A stretch of DNA of 64,000 nucleotides from Rhabditoides inermis (lineage: Eukaryota > Nematoda > Chromadorea > Rhabditida > Rhabditidae), in the NCBI GenBank assembly GCA_963966185.1, contig CAWZYM010000295.1, positions 873,501-937,500 on the forward strand. The letters are read 5' to 3'. The notes beneath the pieces are model-generated. The model was not told the origin of the DNA, did no database searches, and worked only from the letters and a program-made list of their open reading frames with translations. A program made the translations under genes and the position numbers. Positions within the stretch are counted from its first letter, which is position 1. Each line of letters starts with the position of its first letter. Below are positions 34,441 to 45,254 of this stretch, one piece after another.

Positions 34441-36267
34441 TTTTGTTGAATCAGATCGAAACAAACCACTCACCTTCACTCCTGTACTTTTCGAAAAGAC
34501 GTAATTTTATCTCAATTATATCACCAATTTCTCTAGTAATCATTAATTGCGCACATTAATTGCGTTGCTGTCTGATATCGACGCGTGCTCACGGTCGTCC
34601 ATTCGTAGATGAACAGCTCGCGCCACGGAATAGGTTTGTTCAACACGTGTTAGTTTATTTTTTTATTTTGATTTAAAATCTACGCAGTCATTACCATGTT
34701 CCTATTTGTGTTTTGTCATCCTCTTTCGAGATAAAACTGTAAAATAGTGGTTTGTACTTGAAACGTAGATAAACCAGGTTCTACTTTTTGTAAGCATGTG
34801 TTCCGTACATTATGTTTACAAGCCATATTGATTTTGTAAAAGTGTGTTATGTATTCAGTTAACGTTACGATGCAGTTTAGGTGACGATTCTACTTCAACC
34901 GCAGCTATGTCGCGCCCGTCAAGAGGGGTGTGTTCGATTATCGCGGACTCGGAACAACGAGTAAAGGTGAGAATGTAACAAGACGTTTGAAGAGTATGCT
35001 GTTCAGGTACTCGAATGAACGAGACGGATGGGATGTTCACGCGTGAAAGTGGGCCGTCTCTGGGGATATCTTAGGTCAGGTTAGTTTTTCATTAAATTAT
35101 CTTGATTATGTGGCGTTTTTGAGGTACACACTGCGCCGCGTCCTCCTCCCTGACATGTCCAAGTTTCCTCGACGCCGAAAAAAGACTACCAATATAGTTT
35201 TTGTCATGGAAGGCTGTACGTTTGTGACAATAAAATTATTTGTTGCATCACGTTATGTTCATGACGGAATCATATATTCTGTTGATTGTTGATCTTGCTA
35301 TTAAGTTGTATAGGTTCATCTCAAGGACAACATTGTAGCTGACAAAAAAACTGTCATGGTCCGGTAGATGGCGGTAATGGGACAGAGGAAGTAACTAGAT
35401 TATACATTTGATCGAAAACATTTGGGCGCGGAGCTGTCCGAGCGATACACACAGATCATTGAGTACTGGCATTTGATGGATGTAATAATGGAACAACCTT
35501 ATTAGATCAGACTGCAAGTGGCAATGTCTTATTACGCCAAAACACACAATCGGGGCAAATTTGCATAAAATTCTCGTCTGTCTGGAGAGCCAGCGATATT
35601 CCAGTACGATGAAGGGGGGGGGGGGGGGGGGGAATGGCCTATATAACAGTTTGATTACCCTTTTTTTCATCCCCGTACCACAAAGTGTTGAAGAAAAAAA
35701 CTATGGCACAACGCTTTCTGCCGTTGCGATTCTGCGCGATCCGCTCGCGCCGCGCCGCGTCCTAAATGTGGGCGGAGCCTATCACTCGCAGACGGCGGCT
35801 GTGAGAGAGACTGGAAGAATGCGCTTGATCGCGGACAGTATACCATCTAAGATCATTCCGCGCACGCAAACGACGAAACTCCATCACAGATTGATTGAAG
35901 CTTTTCATATTCATACTGTATACTCTCGAATCGCGCTAACTCCACTGCTCCTCTAGCAGTCTTCGTTCCTTATAACTTTTGTCACAACGACGACACACTT
36001 TGACCGCGCGCGATACCCATACAGCCTTCCGCGCCACGCGCAAACAACGAAACGCCATCACAAACTGATAAGTTTTTCATGTTCATACTATATAATCTCG
36101 AATACTTTTTTTCTTATCCAAACACAAACAAAAACAATTCATGACGTCACCAATACTCAACTACAATGAACCATCTCAACAAAACTACTGCATTCAAATC
36201 AAATGGGAAACAGTCAAACAAATCAAGTACACAAACAGGTTTAGATGCATTCACAGAATACGATTCT
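34441..36267. other. No gene supported
   Basis: AT-rich. One candidate first exon (MSRPSRGVCSIIADSEQRVK, 34908-34967, followed by GTGAGA) has no partner exon. A poly-G run lies at 35613-35632. Confidence 0.5.
35613..35632 (+). repeat. Poly-G run of about 19-20 nt
   Basis: Uninterrupted G tract between TACGATGAA and AATGGCCTAT, the same context as the poly-G at 24.6 kb. Confidence 0.9.
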
Positions 36268-37034
36268 CTAGGACTCCACATCTACCTCCTCCCTCTCGTC
36301 CCTCTCCTCCTCCTCATCGGGCTCGGTGAGGTCCCAGTAGTCGTCCGACTCCCACTCCGAGTCCGCTTCGCTGTCCCTCTTCTTCCTCTTCTTCCGCTCG
36401 CGAGGCGGGTCGAGATGAGCCAGCTTCATACGGGCCGTGCTCTGCTGGCACGGCTCGTCAAAGCAATGTAACTCGCGCACTCGGGCCGTTCCACTCAAAA
36501 GCCATTCTTTCGAAACAATAACATGCACATCATAAGCTGCTTACACCTGATTCCCTTGTTAATTAATTATGCAAATTATATTTAATTGAATAGTTTTTAA
36601 GGCTTTTGACCTAAGAAAAATATACACAGCGTTATGAAACATAAGTAATGCTGAAAATAACTGTTGTTCGCGACTAAGTAATCATTTGGAGTGGTGCCAA
36701 TTAAGCTCCGCCCACTCCCTCAAGCATGCTTTTTCGACAGTGCGAGTGCGCGAGTGACGAGCCGTGCTGGTTGCACCCCTTCAACGTCATCGACAAGCCC
36801 GTGAAGCTGTTGCCAGCAGACTCACAGTGGGCGACCGTATACTTGTGGCTGGTGTGGTGCACGTGTTCCAGCCCCTGCTCGCCGTACAGCCCCAAAGAGC
36901 CGTACTGGCGGGCAAAGGGGCCGAAGTGCACGATGAGAGAGTGGGTGTGCGCCGCTGAGAAGCTGATCCTTCAGCTGACCACTCGACTCTTCCACTTTAA
37001 CGATCTCTGTCTCACGGAGTGTCGTTAGAGCCAC
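36268..37034 (-). pseudogene. Transposon-derived protein relic
   Basis: Minus frames: LRETEIVKVEESSGQLKDQL, then one frame over HFGPFARQYGSLGLYGEQGL with EHVHH (36950-36700), then a separate C-terminal exon-like stretch with DEPCQQSTARMKLAHLDPPR and a basic/acidic tail ending EEVDVES (36268-36480). The pattern GLYGEQGLEHVHH resembles the GLFsEQGiEslH motif of repetitive transposon-associated proteins of worms; this assignment is from memory and tentative. A frameshift near 36950 marks it as a relic. Confidence 0.45.
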
Positions 37035-37161
37035 ACTCTCGGATCCGAACCAAATTGATAGGATACCTTAGTTAGGGCCCCAGACATCGATTTCTGGTGT
37101 TACTTTTTCCTACGCGCCATATACGTTTCCTATGGAATGTGTATAATGTATAATGACTGAC

Positions 37162-38088
37162 TGCCGGTCTGCCCGCACCGTCCGCACTTGTAGCGGTGTC
37201 CGAACGTGTCCGTGTCTATGTGCAGCACCGAGTGGTTGAGCAGGTTGTTGCGCACATCGTGCTACAGACGGGACAGCGCGGACGGACACAGCTGCGAGGG
37301 AATAAGTACCATACGCATTCATCGCTCATACATGAGTTCTATGCAATATGATAGTCAGTAGTCAGACTGTTTCAGTTGCAAACGAGGTGATAGGTGATAG
37401 ATCAAAGTACAATCGCTCCGACTGTAGTAGAAATGACTGAGTGTAGTTTATTGAAGAGATGAATACAATACTCACCGCGCACTGAATCGTATTGGGTGAA
37501 GATGCGTCTTCGCGATGCTCCGATTCCGGAGCGCACAAATCGAACTCACTCGCAGCCTCCTGATACGCGTGATCCTGAAACACGTTCATTCGTACAAAGA
37601 TGACAGTTTGAAACCCTGATCTCTTCAACATCCTCATCATCGGATAGACAGATGGGCGCGAGGTGAAATCCGGGAATGACAACATCCAACGGCTTCATGT
37701 CGAGAGTGTACAGGTGCAATGCGGGGTCAGTTTCGAGAGGCAGGCACTCATCGTACGAATCAGTTCCACACGCCACATCACGCATGGAACGAGTGAGGAG
37801 AGAGTTGTACTAGGAACGATAATAAAAATTTCCGTTTGTAAATTCAATTCGAGACGCCACAGTTCTAGTAACCACGACGGGCTTCTCTCCTCACCTTTGT
37901 TTCCACTTCCTTCAGTCGATGCAGCTCCGATCCGAACACGGCGGATCCGACGAAATAGTGCTGGCATATGCCGAGTTCGCGGAATGTCTAGACAATTCTT
38001 TTTTTCCAAATATGGTCTCAATACTAACCTTGATGATAGACGGGTGTTGAGAGAAATCGTCGTCCAATTCAGCAATGAAAAACGGCAT
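37162..38088 (-). pseudogene. Truncated paralogue of the 48.7-kb zinc-finger gene
   Basis: Five exons correspond one to one with exons 1-5 of the gene at 48746: 38029-38088 (MPFFIAELDDDFSQHPSIIK), 37895-37987, 37621-37809, 37475-37574 and 37162-37291. The donor after exon 3 is AT instead of GT (GAAGAG|ATCAGG against GAAGAG|GTCAGG), and exon 5 has an in-frame TAG (LCPSALSRL, stop, HDVRNNLL). Sequence beyond exon 5 is absent. The promoter region up to 38818 is also shared with 48.0-48.74 kb in inverted orientation. Confidence 0.9.
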
Positions 38089-38818
38089 GACCTGAAAAAC
38101 AACAATGTATACAAAACCATCATAATAATCAGAGACAGAAAGATGATGTCGTAAATGAATGATACAAAGATAATGCAACGAGGTCACTCGCAAAAGCGCC
38201 GCGGGCGTTCCTCGTGGATAAAACGAAACGGGAAAAGAAGCAGACGCCGGAACGGTAAAGGTCATCTACACACTGTCATCTCTGTTTGAAATACAATTCA
38301 AGCGAAAAGTGGCAGCAAAAGTGGCAACCAGCCATCACGGCTCCATCACGGCTAGTAGGAAACTAGTCGGAAAACTACTAGGCGACGAGCTAGTTTCCTC
38401 CTGGTCACCCACAGGCCAGCACATGATGTCACTCGCGCATGTTATACAGCGCGAGAGTGTGTTGATCGCGCGAGAATCAGGTTATCATAGAAATAAGCTC
38501 CACCAATCAAATCGGTTAGCCCCGCCTCTTTTGATTGTTCCTGCCACACCCTTCCGCCATCTTCTCGAGACTCCGAAACACTGCTCGCATTTCCATTGTG
38601 GTTGCCGCTTGCTGTTCTCACGGCATACTCAAACAGAAAATTCAAACAGAAAAAAAAAATCATTTTTTTCATAAAGACAGTTATGCAAATGTATGGGTTG
38701 GTAGGAGGTGAGTATAGGTTGATTTCAAGAGTGGGACATGTGAGACTGTGACGTCACATCAGTCACCAATCTCCGAGTGCAAGGAAGCAGTCTGCAAAGG
38801 TTCGTGTCGTTAGGTTTT
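38089..38818. other. Duplicated upstream region of the zinc-finger paralogue
   Basis: Reverse complement is closely similar to 47990-48745. Similarity stops at the insertion point of the DIRS element and resumes at 44205-44229 (ATTCACCTCATGATCACTTT, the complement of the chemoreceptor 3' end at 47.94 kb). Confidence 0.75.
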
Positions 38819-39092
38819 TATAATAGACTACGGTGACTCTATAACAATTTGCTTATTTTCCATAGAGCTCAGATGATCTCACGACTCGAAGCCTGGATGA
38901 TAACAATAAAGGGAAAAGGCCAAGCAGCCAAAATAAAGTGACGGGAACAAAACACGAGATGTGGGAGAGCGCGGGCAAATACCGTATGCCGAGATCTGCG
39001 CGACCCTGGGATCCCGACACGAAAGTAATCGACGCGCGAAAACGGGCGGCGCGGAAGACAGGCTAGAGGGAAAAACACCAAAATATCCTCAC
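38819..39092 (+). repeat. DIRS left inverted terminal repeat
   Basis: Starts TTATAATAGACTACGGTGAC; complement of 43797-44069 with only the outermost bases differing (GTCTATTATA against GTATATCATA). Confidence 0.93.
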
Positions 39093-39287
39093 TTTTTTCC
39101 GTGAGCTCGGCATGAGTAGGCGGTTTATGGTGCTGTTTCGTTTTGTTAGTTCCGTTATTGCCTGCTTGTGCTTGAGGCCCCGTTGGGCCTCTCTCACTTA
39201 AGGGCTTCGCCCTATTTTTGAATGTTTTCATTCTTATTGTTGTGGCCTATCTTGGCTTTTTCTCTTCATCCTTACTTTATAGTAAGT

Positions 39288-42200
39288 ATGGCGTCGGCGG
39301 TGATTGCCCCGACTGCGCTGATGCCGGCTCTGTTGGCTGCTGGCGGAGGCGACGGAGGTCACTCCTCTCGGGAGTCCTCGGCGGCTCGCTCTTTCCGGTC
39401 GGAGTCTCGCTCCCGCTCCCGGTCCTCGTCGACTACATCCTCTCGGTCGGCGTCTCCGGGACGGAAACGCGGTCGCCTATCGTCGTCGTCGGAGGATGAG
39501 CAGGCCTCCGCCTCCGGAGCCCGCTCCCGGCGCGACAAGTTCCATTCGGAAAGGGTGAGAACCTCCTCAAGGTTTCATAACTCGTTGTTCGGTTTCAGAC
39601 TCCTTACAAGATCCCCAAGATCACCGATTTCGCGTCGGCGGCCCTCGAGGTGCCCCCGCCCCCCTCTTTCGTCAGCAAGAAGGAGAAGGAGAAGGTCCGC
39701 CTGCCTACTAGGCAGCTGGAGCTGTTCGAGGGCATTGCCCAAGGTGTAAGCGGTGAGTTCTATGTGACAAGCACCTCCTTTACCTTGTGTTTAGTTCGCG
39801 CTTCGGAGAGAGAGGACGTGTTGGCCCAGATCCCGATGCCGGCCTCTGTCTTCGGCAACGTCCCCACCGTGGACGCCGAGCTCGGTGTGGTTAAGGGTGC
39901 GGCTCGTGTCTCGGAGTCGCGCCTCACCGAACTTCACGCAGTGATTCTGGCTGCGGCCTCGGCGCTCGCCATGGGCGAGGCCACGGAGGGTGAGTAGGGT
40001 TTCGGTAACCTCACTCTTCATTCGATGATTTAGGTGAATCCCGCCAGGGCTACATCGAAGCCGCGGCTCGCTGCCTCGGAATAGCAGTTCAAGATCTGAT
40101 CTGTGTTCGCCGCTCCAGGGTCGTGGAAGCGCTCGGGATTCCGCCCCAGCTTCTCATCGATATGCCACGCATATTGATCTCCAAGGAGGAATACGCGACG
40201 GACTTGAACAAAGGTTGGTCTTGGTGCTTGGCAGCTCCGCTGTCATCTACGTCCTTGTTTCAGAGGTATCGCCACTGCTGTTTGGCGCCTCCATCCGGGG
40301 CCGTATCGCCGCTGCTGGCTCCGGGTCAGACCTCCTGCGGGCGATCCAGAAGCTGAACGGGCGGTAAGTTCCGATGTTGTCGATACATTGATCACCCAAA
40401 AACCTTTTCCCTTTTAGGGACAAGACTAGGGCGTCTACCTCGTCCAGTGGCGGCCGCCACTCGTCCCGTCAGTCCGGACACAGGACTCACAAGCGGCCGC
40501 AGGGACACCAAGCTCCCACCGCTGGAGGAAAACGGTGCGTGTCCGTTTCTCCTTCCCCTCCTCCCTCACTTCCCTCCTTCCCCAGTGAGCGCCTATTGGC
40601 CTCAACGCGAAGCGCTTCATCGGTTGCTCAGGGCACTCCGTATGTGGCTGGCACAATTGCCAGTCGTTCCCACAAATGGGAACGCCTAACATCAGACCCT
40701 ACGATTCTGTCTATAGTGCGCGGTTACAACATTCAATTCGCGCATGTGCCTGCCCGGCCCTTTATAGTGGGTCAAATGGTCGCGCGAGATGTCCCCGAGA
40801 TTCTGGACAATGAAATTTCTCTCATGCTCGAGAAGAAAGCTATTGAATTGGTTCCACCGGGTGAGAAGGTGATTCTGTCTTCCATGTTCCCCGTTCCTAA
40901 AAAAGATGGTTCGGTGCGCCCGGTTTTCAATATGAAACGAGTAAACACTTTCATTTCTGCTCCGCATTTCAAAATGGAGAATCTGCAGACAGCTATGGTA
41001 CTGCTCGAAAAGAACGATTTCATGGCTAAAATTGATCTGAAAGATGCCTATTGGTCTGTCCTTGTGGCCCCAGAAAGCCGGAATTTCATGGCCTTCCCTT
41101 GGAAGGGGCGCATTTGGAGATGGCGCGCACTGCCGTTTGGCCTGAACACTGCGCCGTGGGCGTTCTCCAAAGTTTTGAAGCCAGTGGTCAGTGCCCTCCG
41201 GGAAAGAGGAGTCAGAGTGGTCCAGTATCTGGATGACTTGTTGTTCATGTCTCACTCCGCTGCTGAGTTGGAGGAAGCCACTTCTTTCGCTTGCGCTCTG
41301 TTTTCGGACCTAGGTTTCAAGGTCAACGATAAGAAGTCTGAATTGTCCCCCACTCGTACAATCGAGTTCCTCGGCATGTGCATTGACTCGAACTCTCTTT
41401 CGATGCGTATCCCCGCTCCCAAGCTGGCTGCTATTAAATCTGAAGCAGCGAGATTGTTGTTGTGTGACGACATGTTAGCAAGGTCTCTCGCTAGGTTTGT
41501 CGGGCGCGCAGTCGCATGCAGCGTCGGTGTCCCTGATGTCATTCTCCGGGTACGCAATCTCCAGCGTTGCCTAGCCAAAGCCACTAACAGCGCTGGTTTT
41601 GATAGCATGGTTCGAATCTCGTCGGATGCTCGGGGCGAACTTTCTTGGTGGTCCTCATTTCCTGAGGGTGAGAATTCCTTCTGCTTCGCTCATACGGACA
41701 TTTTGGGCGTCATCACTACGGATGCGTCGGGAGCAGGTTGGGGTGCAGTGTGCGCCTCGGCTCGAACCGGAGGGAGGTGGTCACCTGCCGAGGCAGATGA
41801 TCACATTAACGTGAAGGAGTTGCGTGCGGCATTTTTTGGCCTGCGCTGTTTTGCATCCAAATGGCGTGATGGTAGAATTATCCTGGAAATGGACAATGTG
41901 AGTGCTGTAGCTTACTTGCGAAATCGTGGAGGCACAGTGAGCCCTTCGTTGCATCATCTGGCGGTGGAAGTGTTATCCTGGGCACGTCAGAGGAATCTCT
42001 CTCTCCTCCCTACGTACAGAAGGGGGGTAGATAATGTGGAGGCCGACTTCGAATCGCGGTCGTTACATAGAGAGTATCAGGAGTGGTCCTTAGACAAGGC
42101 AGCATTAGTGCCGGTGTTCCAGAAGTGGGGGACCCCGGACATTGACTTGTTTGCAACGCGGCTCAACCACAAGCTACCTCGGTTCTACAGCCTCTTTCCA

Positions 42201-42500
42201 GATCCGCTAGCAGAGGCGGTCGACGCTTTGTCTCAGAATTGGTCAGGCCGTTGGTGCTACGCATTTCCTCCTTTCCAAATGGTGGGAAAGGTGTTGCGAA
42301 AAGCGATGAACGAAAAAGCGCGGCTGATTCTCGTGGTGCCGCTATGGTCTTCCCAGGCGTGGTTTCCCCTTCTCTCAAGGGCGGCGCGAGAGCCCCCTCT
42401 ACACCTCCGGGTCCATCCCTATCTCGTGACGGACCCAGCGGGTCGTCCTCACCCTTGCTTGTCGAGCGGAAGGTTCAGCCTCTCCGCCTGGCTGATCTGA
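39288..42500 (+). CDS. DIRS Gag-RT-RNase H polyprotein, spliced
   Basis: Exons 39288-39554, 39599-39743, 39795-39989, 40034-40213, 40264-40363, 40418-40534 and 40586-42500 join in phase; introns are 43-54 nt. The Gag part starts MASAVIAPTALMPALLAAGG, with a serine/arginine-rich stretch. RT motifs are FPVPKKDGSVRPVFNMK, AKIDLKDAYWSV, LPFGLNTAPWAFSK and catalytic YLDD (near 41228). RNase H motifs are TTDASGAGWG, NVKELRA, EMDNVSAVAYL and DNVEADFESR. The segment GTPDIDLFATRLNHKLPRF follows, as in other DIRS elements. The RT exon is reached from donor 40534|GTGCGT with acceptor 40585; a second acceptor at 43659 would instead finish Gag. About 970 residues. Confidence 0.9.
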
Positions 42501-43456
42501 GCAGCGTCTGGCTCTCACTGGGCCTCGACAAGTCGGCTGTGGATATCCTTCTCTCCTCGTGGGCCCCCTCTACCAGAGCCCAGTACGAGTCCGCACTTTC
42601 CAAGTGGCGTGCGTTTGAACACGTGTCTGACTTCTCTCGCCCGTCCCCGGCTGAGGTAATCAATTTCTTGGCGTCTTTGAAAGATAGACATTTGGCCTTC
42701 AATACCATTAGCGTTCATAAAGCGGCTATTGTTACCTTTGTGGGTCTGGTGGATGAAGCAGCAGGTAAAGCCTTACAGGAGTCACCCATTCTGGCACGGT
42801 TTATGAAAGGGTTGTTTAAGCATGACCCGCCGAAACCCAAATACTCTGACATTTGGGACCCGGACCAGGTGTTTTCGTTCTGGAAGCAGGCTGGCCCTAA
42901 CGAGAGTCTGACCCTCAAGCGTCTCACACTTAAACTGGTCTCCCTCGTCGCTCTCGTTTCACCACAGCGTGTTTCGGAGCTAGCGTCTCTCTCCCTTGCC
43001 TCGGTTCAGCGCGGCTCGGAGATGTGGGTATTCTCTATTCAGGGGATGACTAAGAACAGGGGGACGGGTGACCCGCACAAGGTAGTTATCTCTTTGGCTG
43101 ACGACCCTCGTATTTGCCCTCTCCGGACGCTGTTAGCCTATGTGGAGGCCACAAAAGGTTTTCCGTCGCGGCCTACCTCACTCTTTGTGTCGTGGAACAA
43201 ACCGCACGGTAGTGTGGGCGCCTCCACGGTTGCCAGGTGGATTAAGGAAACACTGGCGCTAGCGGGGGTCGATGATAAGTTCTCGGCCCACTCCACTCGT
43301 GCTGCTTCGACGTCCAAGGCTGCGTTTGCCGGAGTGGATGTGCGCGTGATTCTTGAAGCCGCGAATTGGAAAAAGAACGGTTCCACGTTCCAGCGTTTCT
43401 ACCGCAAAGATAGACAGACAGTCTTTCAGCAGTCCCTTCTCTCGGGCTCCAGGTAG
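42239..43456 (+). CDS. DIRS tyrosine recombinase
   Basis: A frame of up to 405 codons overlapping the end of the RT frame by about 260 nt. The recombinase core runs from about residue 100: STRAQYESALSKWRAFE (SAM-like arm), first catalytic Arg in SPQRVSELASL, HSTRAASTSK (H-x-x-R box), a following Trp in EAANWKKNGS and nucleophile Tyr in TFQRFYRKD. It would integrate the circular cDNA without target duplication. Its own start, or a route by frameshifting or splicing, is not clear; the first Met at 42239 is one option. Confidence 0.92.
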   Translation: MVRPLVLRISSFPNGGKGVAKSDERKSAADSRGAAMVFPGVVSPSLKGGARAPSTPPGPSLSRDGPSGSSSPLLVERKVQPLRLADLSSVWLSLGLDKSAVDILLSSWAPSTRAQYESALSKWRAFEHVSDFSRPSPAEVINFLASLKDRHLAFNTISVHKAAIVTFVGLVDEAAGKALQESPILARFMKGLFKHDPPKPKYSDIWDPDQVFSFWKQAGPNESLTLKRLTLKLVSLVALVSPQRVSELASLSLASVQRGSEMWVFSIQGMTKNRGTGDPHKVVISLADDPRICPLRTLLAYVEATKGFPSRPTSLFVSWNKPHGSVGASTVARWIKETLALAGVDDKFSAHSTRAASTSKAAFAGVDVRVILEAANWKKNGSTFQRFYRKDRQTVFQQSLLSGSR

Positions 43457-43466
43457 ATTCGTAAAA

Positions 43467-43574
43467 GCAAATTGTTATAGAGTCACCGTAGTCTATTATA
43501 ATGGCATATTTTGCGAGACAACGCAGTTGTTGAAGTAAAATATTTATTATGATATACTACGGTGACTCTATAAC
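43467..43574 (+). repeat. DIRS internal complementary region
   Basis: GCAAATTGTTATAGAGTCAC...GTCTATTATA is the complement of the left terminus, and ATGGCATATTTTGCGAGACA...GGTGACTCTATAAC is the complement of the right terminus (44050-44123). The two meet at the bases that would be joined in a circle. Confidence 0.95.
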
Positions 43575-43659
43575 ATGGCCCTCCCCGTGTACACTCCCTC
43601 CCAAGCCTGGGCCCTCTAGGGATTGTCTTGTTTCTCTTGACCTATTATGATCATTTCAG

Positions 43660-43726
43660 TGATGGGTACGGGACGAAATCGCATCGCCAGAGCAAGGATA
43701 AGGAGAAGAAGGACAAGAAGAAGTAA
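43660..43726 (+). other. Alternative 3' exon of DIRS gag
   Basis: After a good acceptor (TGATCATTTCAG), T GAT GGG continues the codon left open at 40534 (CG|T) and gives DGYGTKSHRQSKDKEKKDKK then TAA at 43724. The phase fit and the basic tail make a Gag-only mRNA that skips 40535-43659 plausible. Confidence 0.65.
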
Positions 43727-43796
43727 TCTCAGTCACCCCTCCCTGTCCCCCTACCTCCTCCCTTCTCTAGTTATGTTTCATGCCTCGCTCACTCCC

Positions 43797-44123
43797 AAGT
43801 GAGGATATTTTGGTGTTTTTCCCTCTAGCCTGTCTTCCGCGCCGCCCGTTTTCGCGCGTCGATTACTTTCGTGTCGGGATCCCAGGGTCGCGCAGATCTC
43901 GGCATACGGTATTTGCCCGCGCTCTCCCACATCTCGTGTTTTGTTCCCGTCACTTTATTTTGGCTGCTTGGCCTTTTCCCTTTATTGTTATCATCCAGGC
44001 TTCGAGTCGTGAGATCATCTGAGCTCTATGGAAAATAAGCAAATTGTTATAGAGTCACCGTAGTATATCATAATAAATATTTTACTTCAACAACTGCGTT
44101 GTCTCGCAAAATATGCCATTATA
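43797..44123 (-). repeat. DIRS right terminal repeat and extension
   Basis: 43797-44069 is the inverted copy of the left end; 44070-44123 is unique right-end sequence found again, inverted, only in the internal complementary region. Confidence 0.93.
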
Positions 44124-44229
44124 CGGTCTCGTGAAATACAATAAGGAAAAAGAGATTATAATAATATACAACAAATTTACTACAAAAAGTGTTTTTTTCT
44201 GCTCTATGCCCCATTCACCTCATGATCAC

Positions 44230-45215
44230 TTTTGTAACCGCGACGCGACTTGATTTCTTTCTTTGATAACGTTGAAACGAACAATTGTGCGTTAGCAGAA
44301 TGTTGTTATCATGTCAACGAGCCGAGATAAATTTTTGAACACCATTTAAAAAAAATAGAAATTTGTTTCGTGACCTAGGACCTTGCCAGAGCTGTTTCTG
44401 AGCATCAAATACTCTCATTTACAAGTTAATAGCAAAATCCGAGATAATCACTTGTATCTAGTACCGCATAGATCCGCCTGGAGTCGATTCTCTCAAAAAG
44501 AGTTTATAAGTAGAGAAAGAGAACGTCCCTATTCCGAGATGGTCACTTTTTCTAGTACTGCGGGGTGTCCGGATCTTACGAAAAACGCGTGGTATGTTTC
44601 TCAATGTATGTAGTGATTGGGTGAGTGGGTAGTTGCATTGGACTCTGTCAGCTGACTGTCTGTAGTCTATCCACTGCTATGTTGTCAGTACAGGTACGGT
44701 GCCTTTTAGGTACATCTCGAGTGTTACTTTCGTATTACTTGACTCGTGTGTGATTTGTTTTGTCGTTTTTGTATATACAGTTACTACGTGATTGATTGAG
44801 TTACATAAATATTTCTATTTTGCGAATTGGTGTTTGCTCATAAGAAATCGATGCAGTTGAATTTCTGCTTACATATATGATTATCGTGTATTAATATTGA
44901 ATGTAGTTTGTATTTTGATTTTCAGATGTTTAATATGTTAGACAATATAATTATGGAACTTCACGGTTCGGTCTGGTCGCAACTTGGAAAAGCATTCCTA
45001 TTTACTGTAGGGGTGAGTTATTAGGTTGCCAGATTACAGTACTGTTACAGTATCCATGACCAAATCTGTTCTCGATTCATGATACAGCCTAGAGTACTAT
45101 ACAGTACTACTATAGAATGTACAGTTCACCCGTTGCAGGTAGGAGTTGGCTCGTATACGGTGATGTCTATGGTGAACAACGAAATGACTACGAAAGCCGA
45201 CAGAACGAGGAACCA

Positions 45216-45254
<39 letters not shown>

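Larger units (their letters stand above)
38819..44123 (+). mobile_element. DIRS-type tyrosine-recombinase retrotransposon, complete
   Basis: Contains terminal inverted repeats (about 38819-39092 and 43797-44069), a right-end extension to 44123, and an internal complementary region (43467-43574). The latter is the complement of the left end followed by the complement of the right end, exactly the circle-junction template that defines DIRS1-like elements. Coding capacity: Gag with introns, RT, RNase H and tyrosine recombinase; no integrase or aspartic protease. All domains are open, so the copy is probably young. It sits within the duplicated zinc-finger upstream region. Confidence 0.95.

Noticed and set aside
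34908..34967. Candidate first exon MSRPSRGVCSIIADSEQRVK with a GTGAGA donor
   Set aside because: No second exon in phase could be found within 2 kb.
36726..37028. Cys-rich plus-strand frame of 100 codons
   Set aside because: Antisense to the GLYGEQGLEHVHH relic, which has better family resemblance.
40692..41255. Minus-strand frame of 187 codons inside the DIRS RT
   Set aside because: Antisense shadow of a clearly conserved RT.
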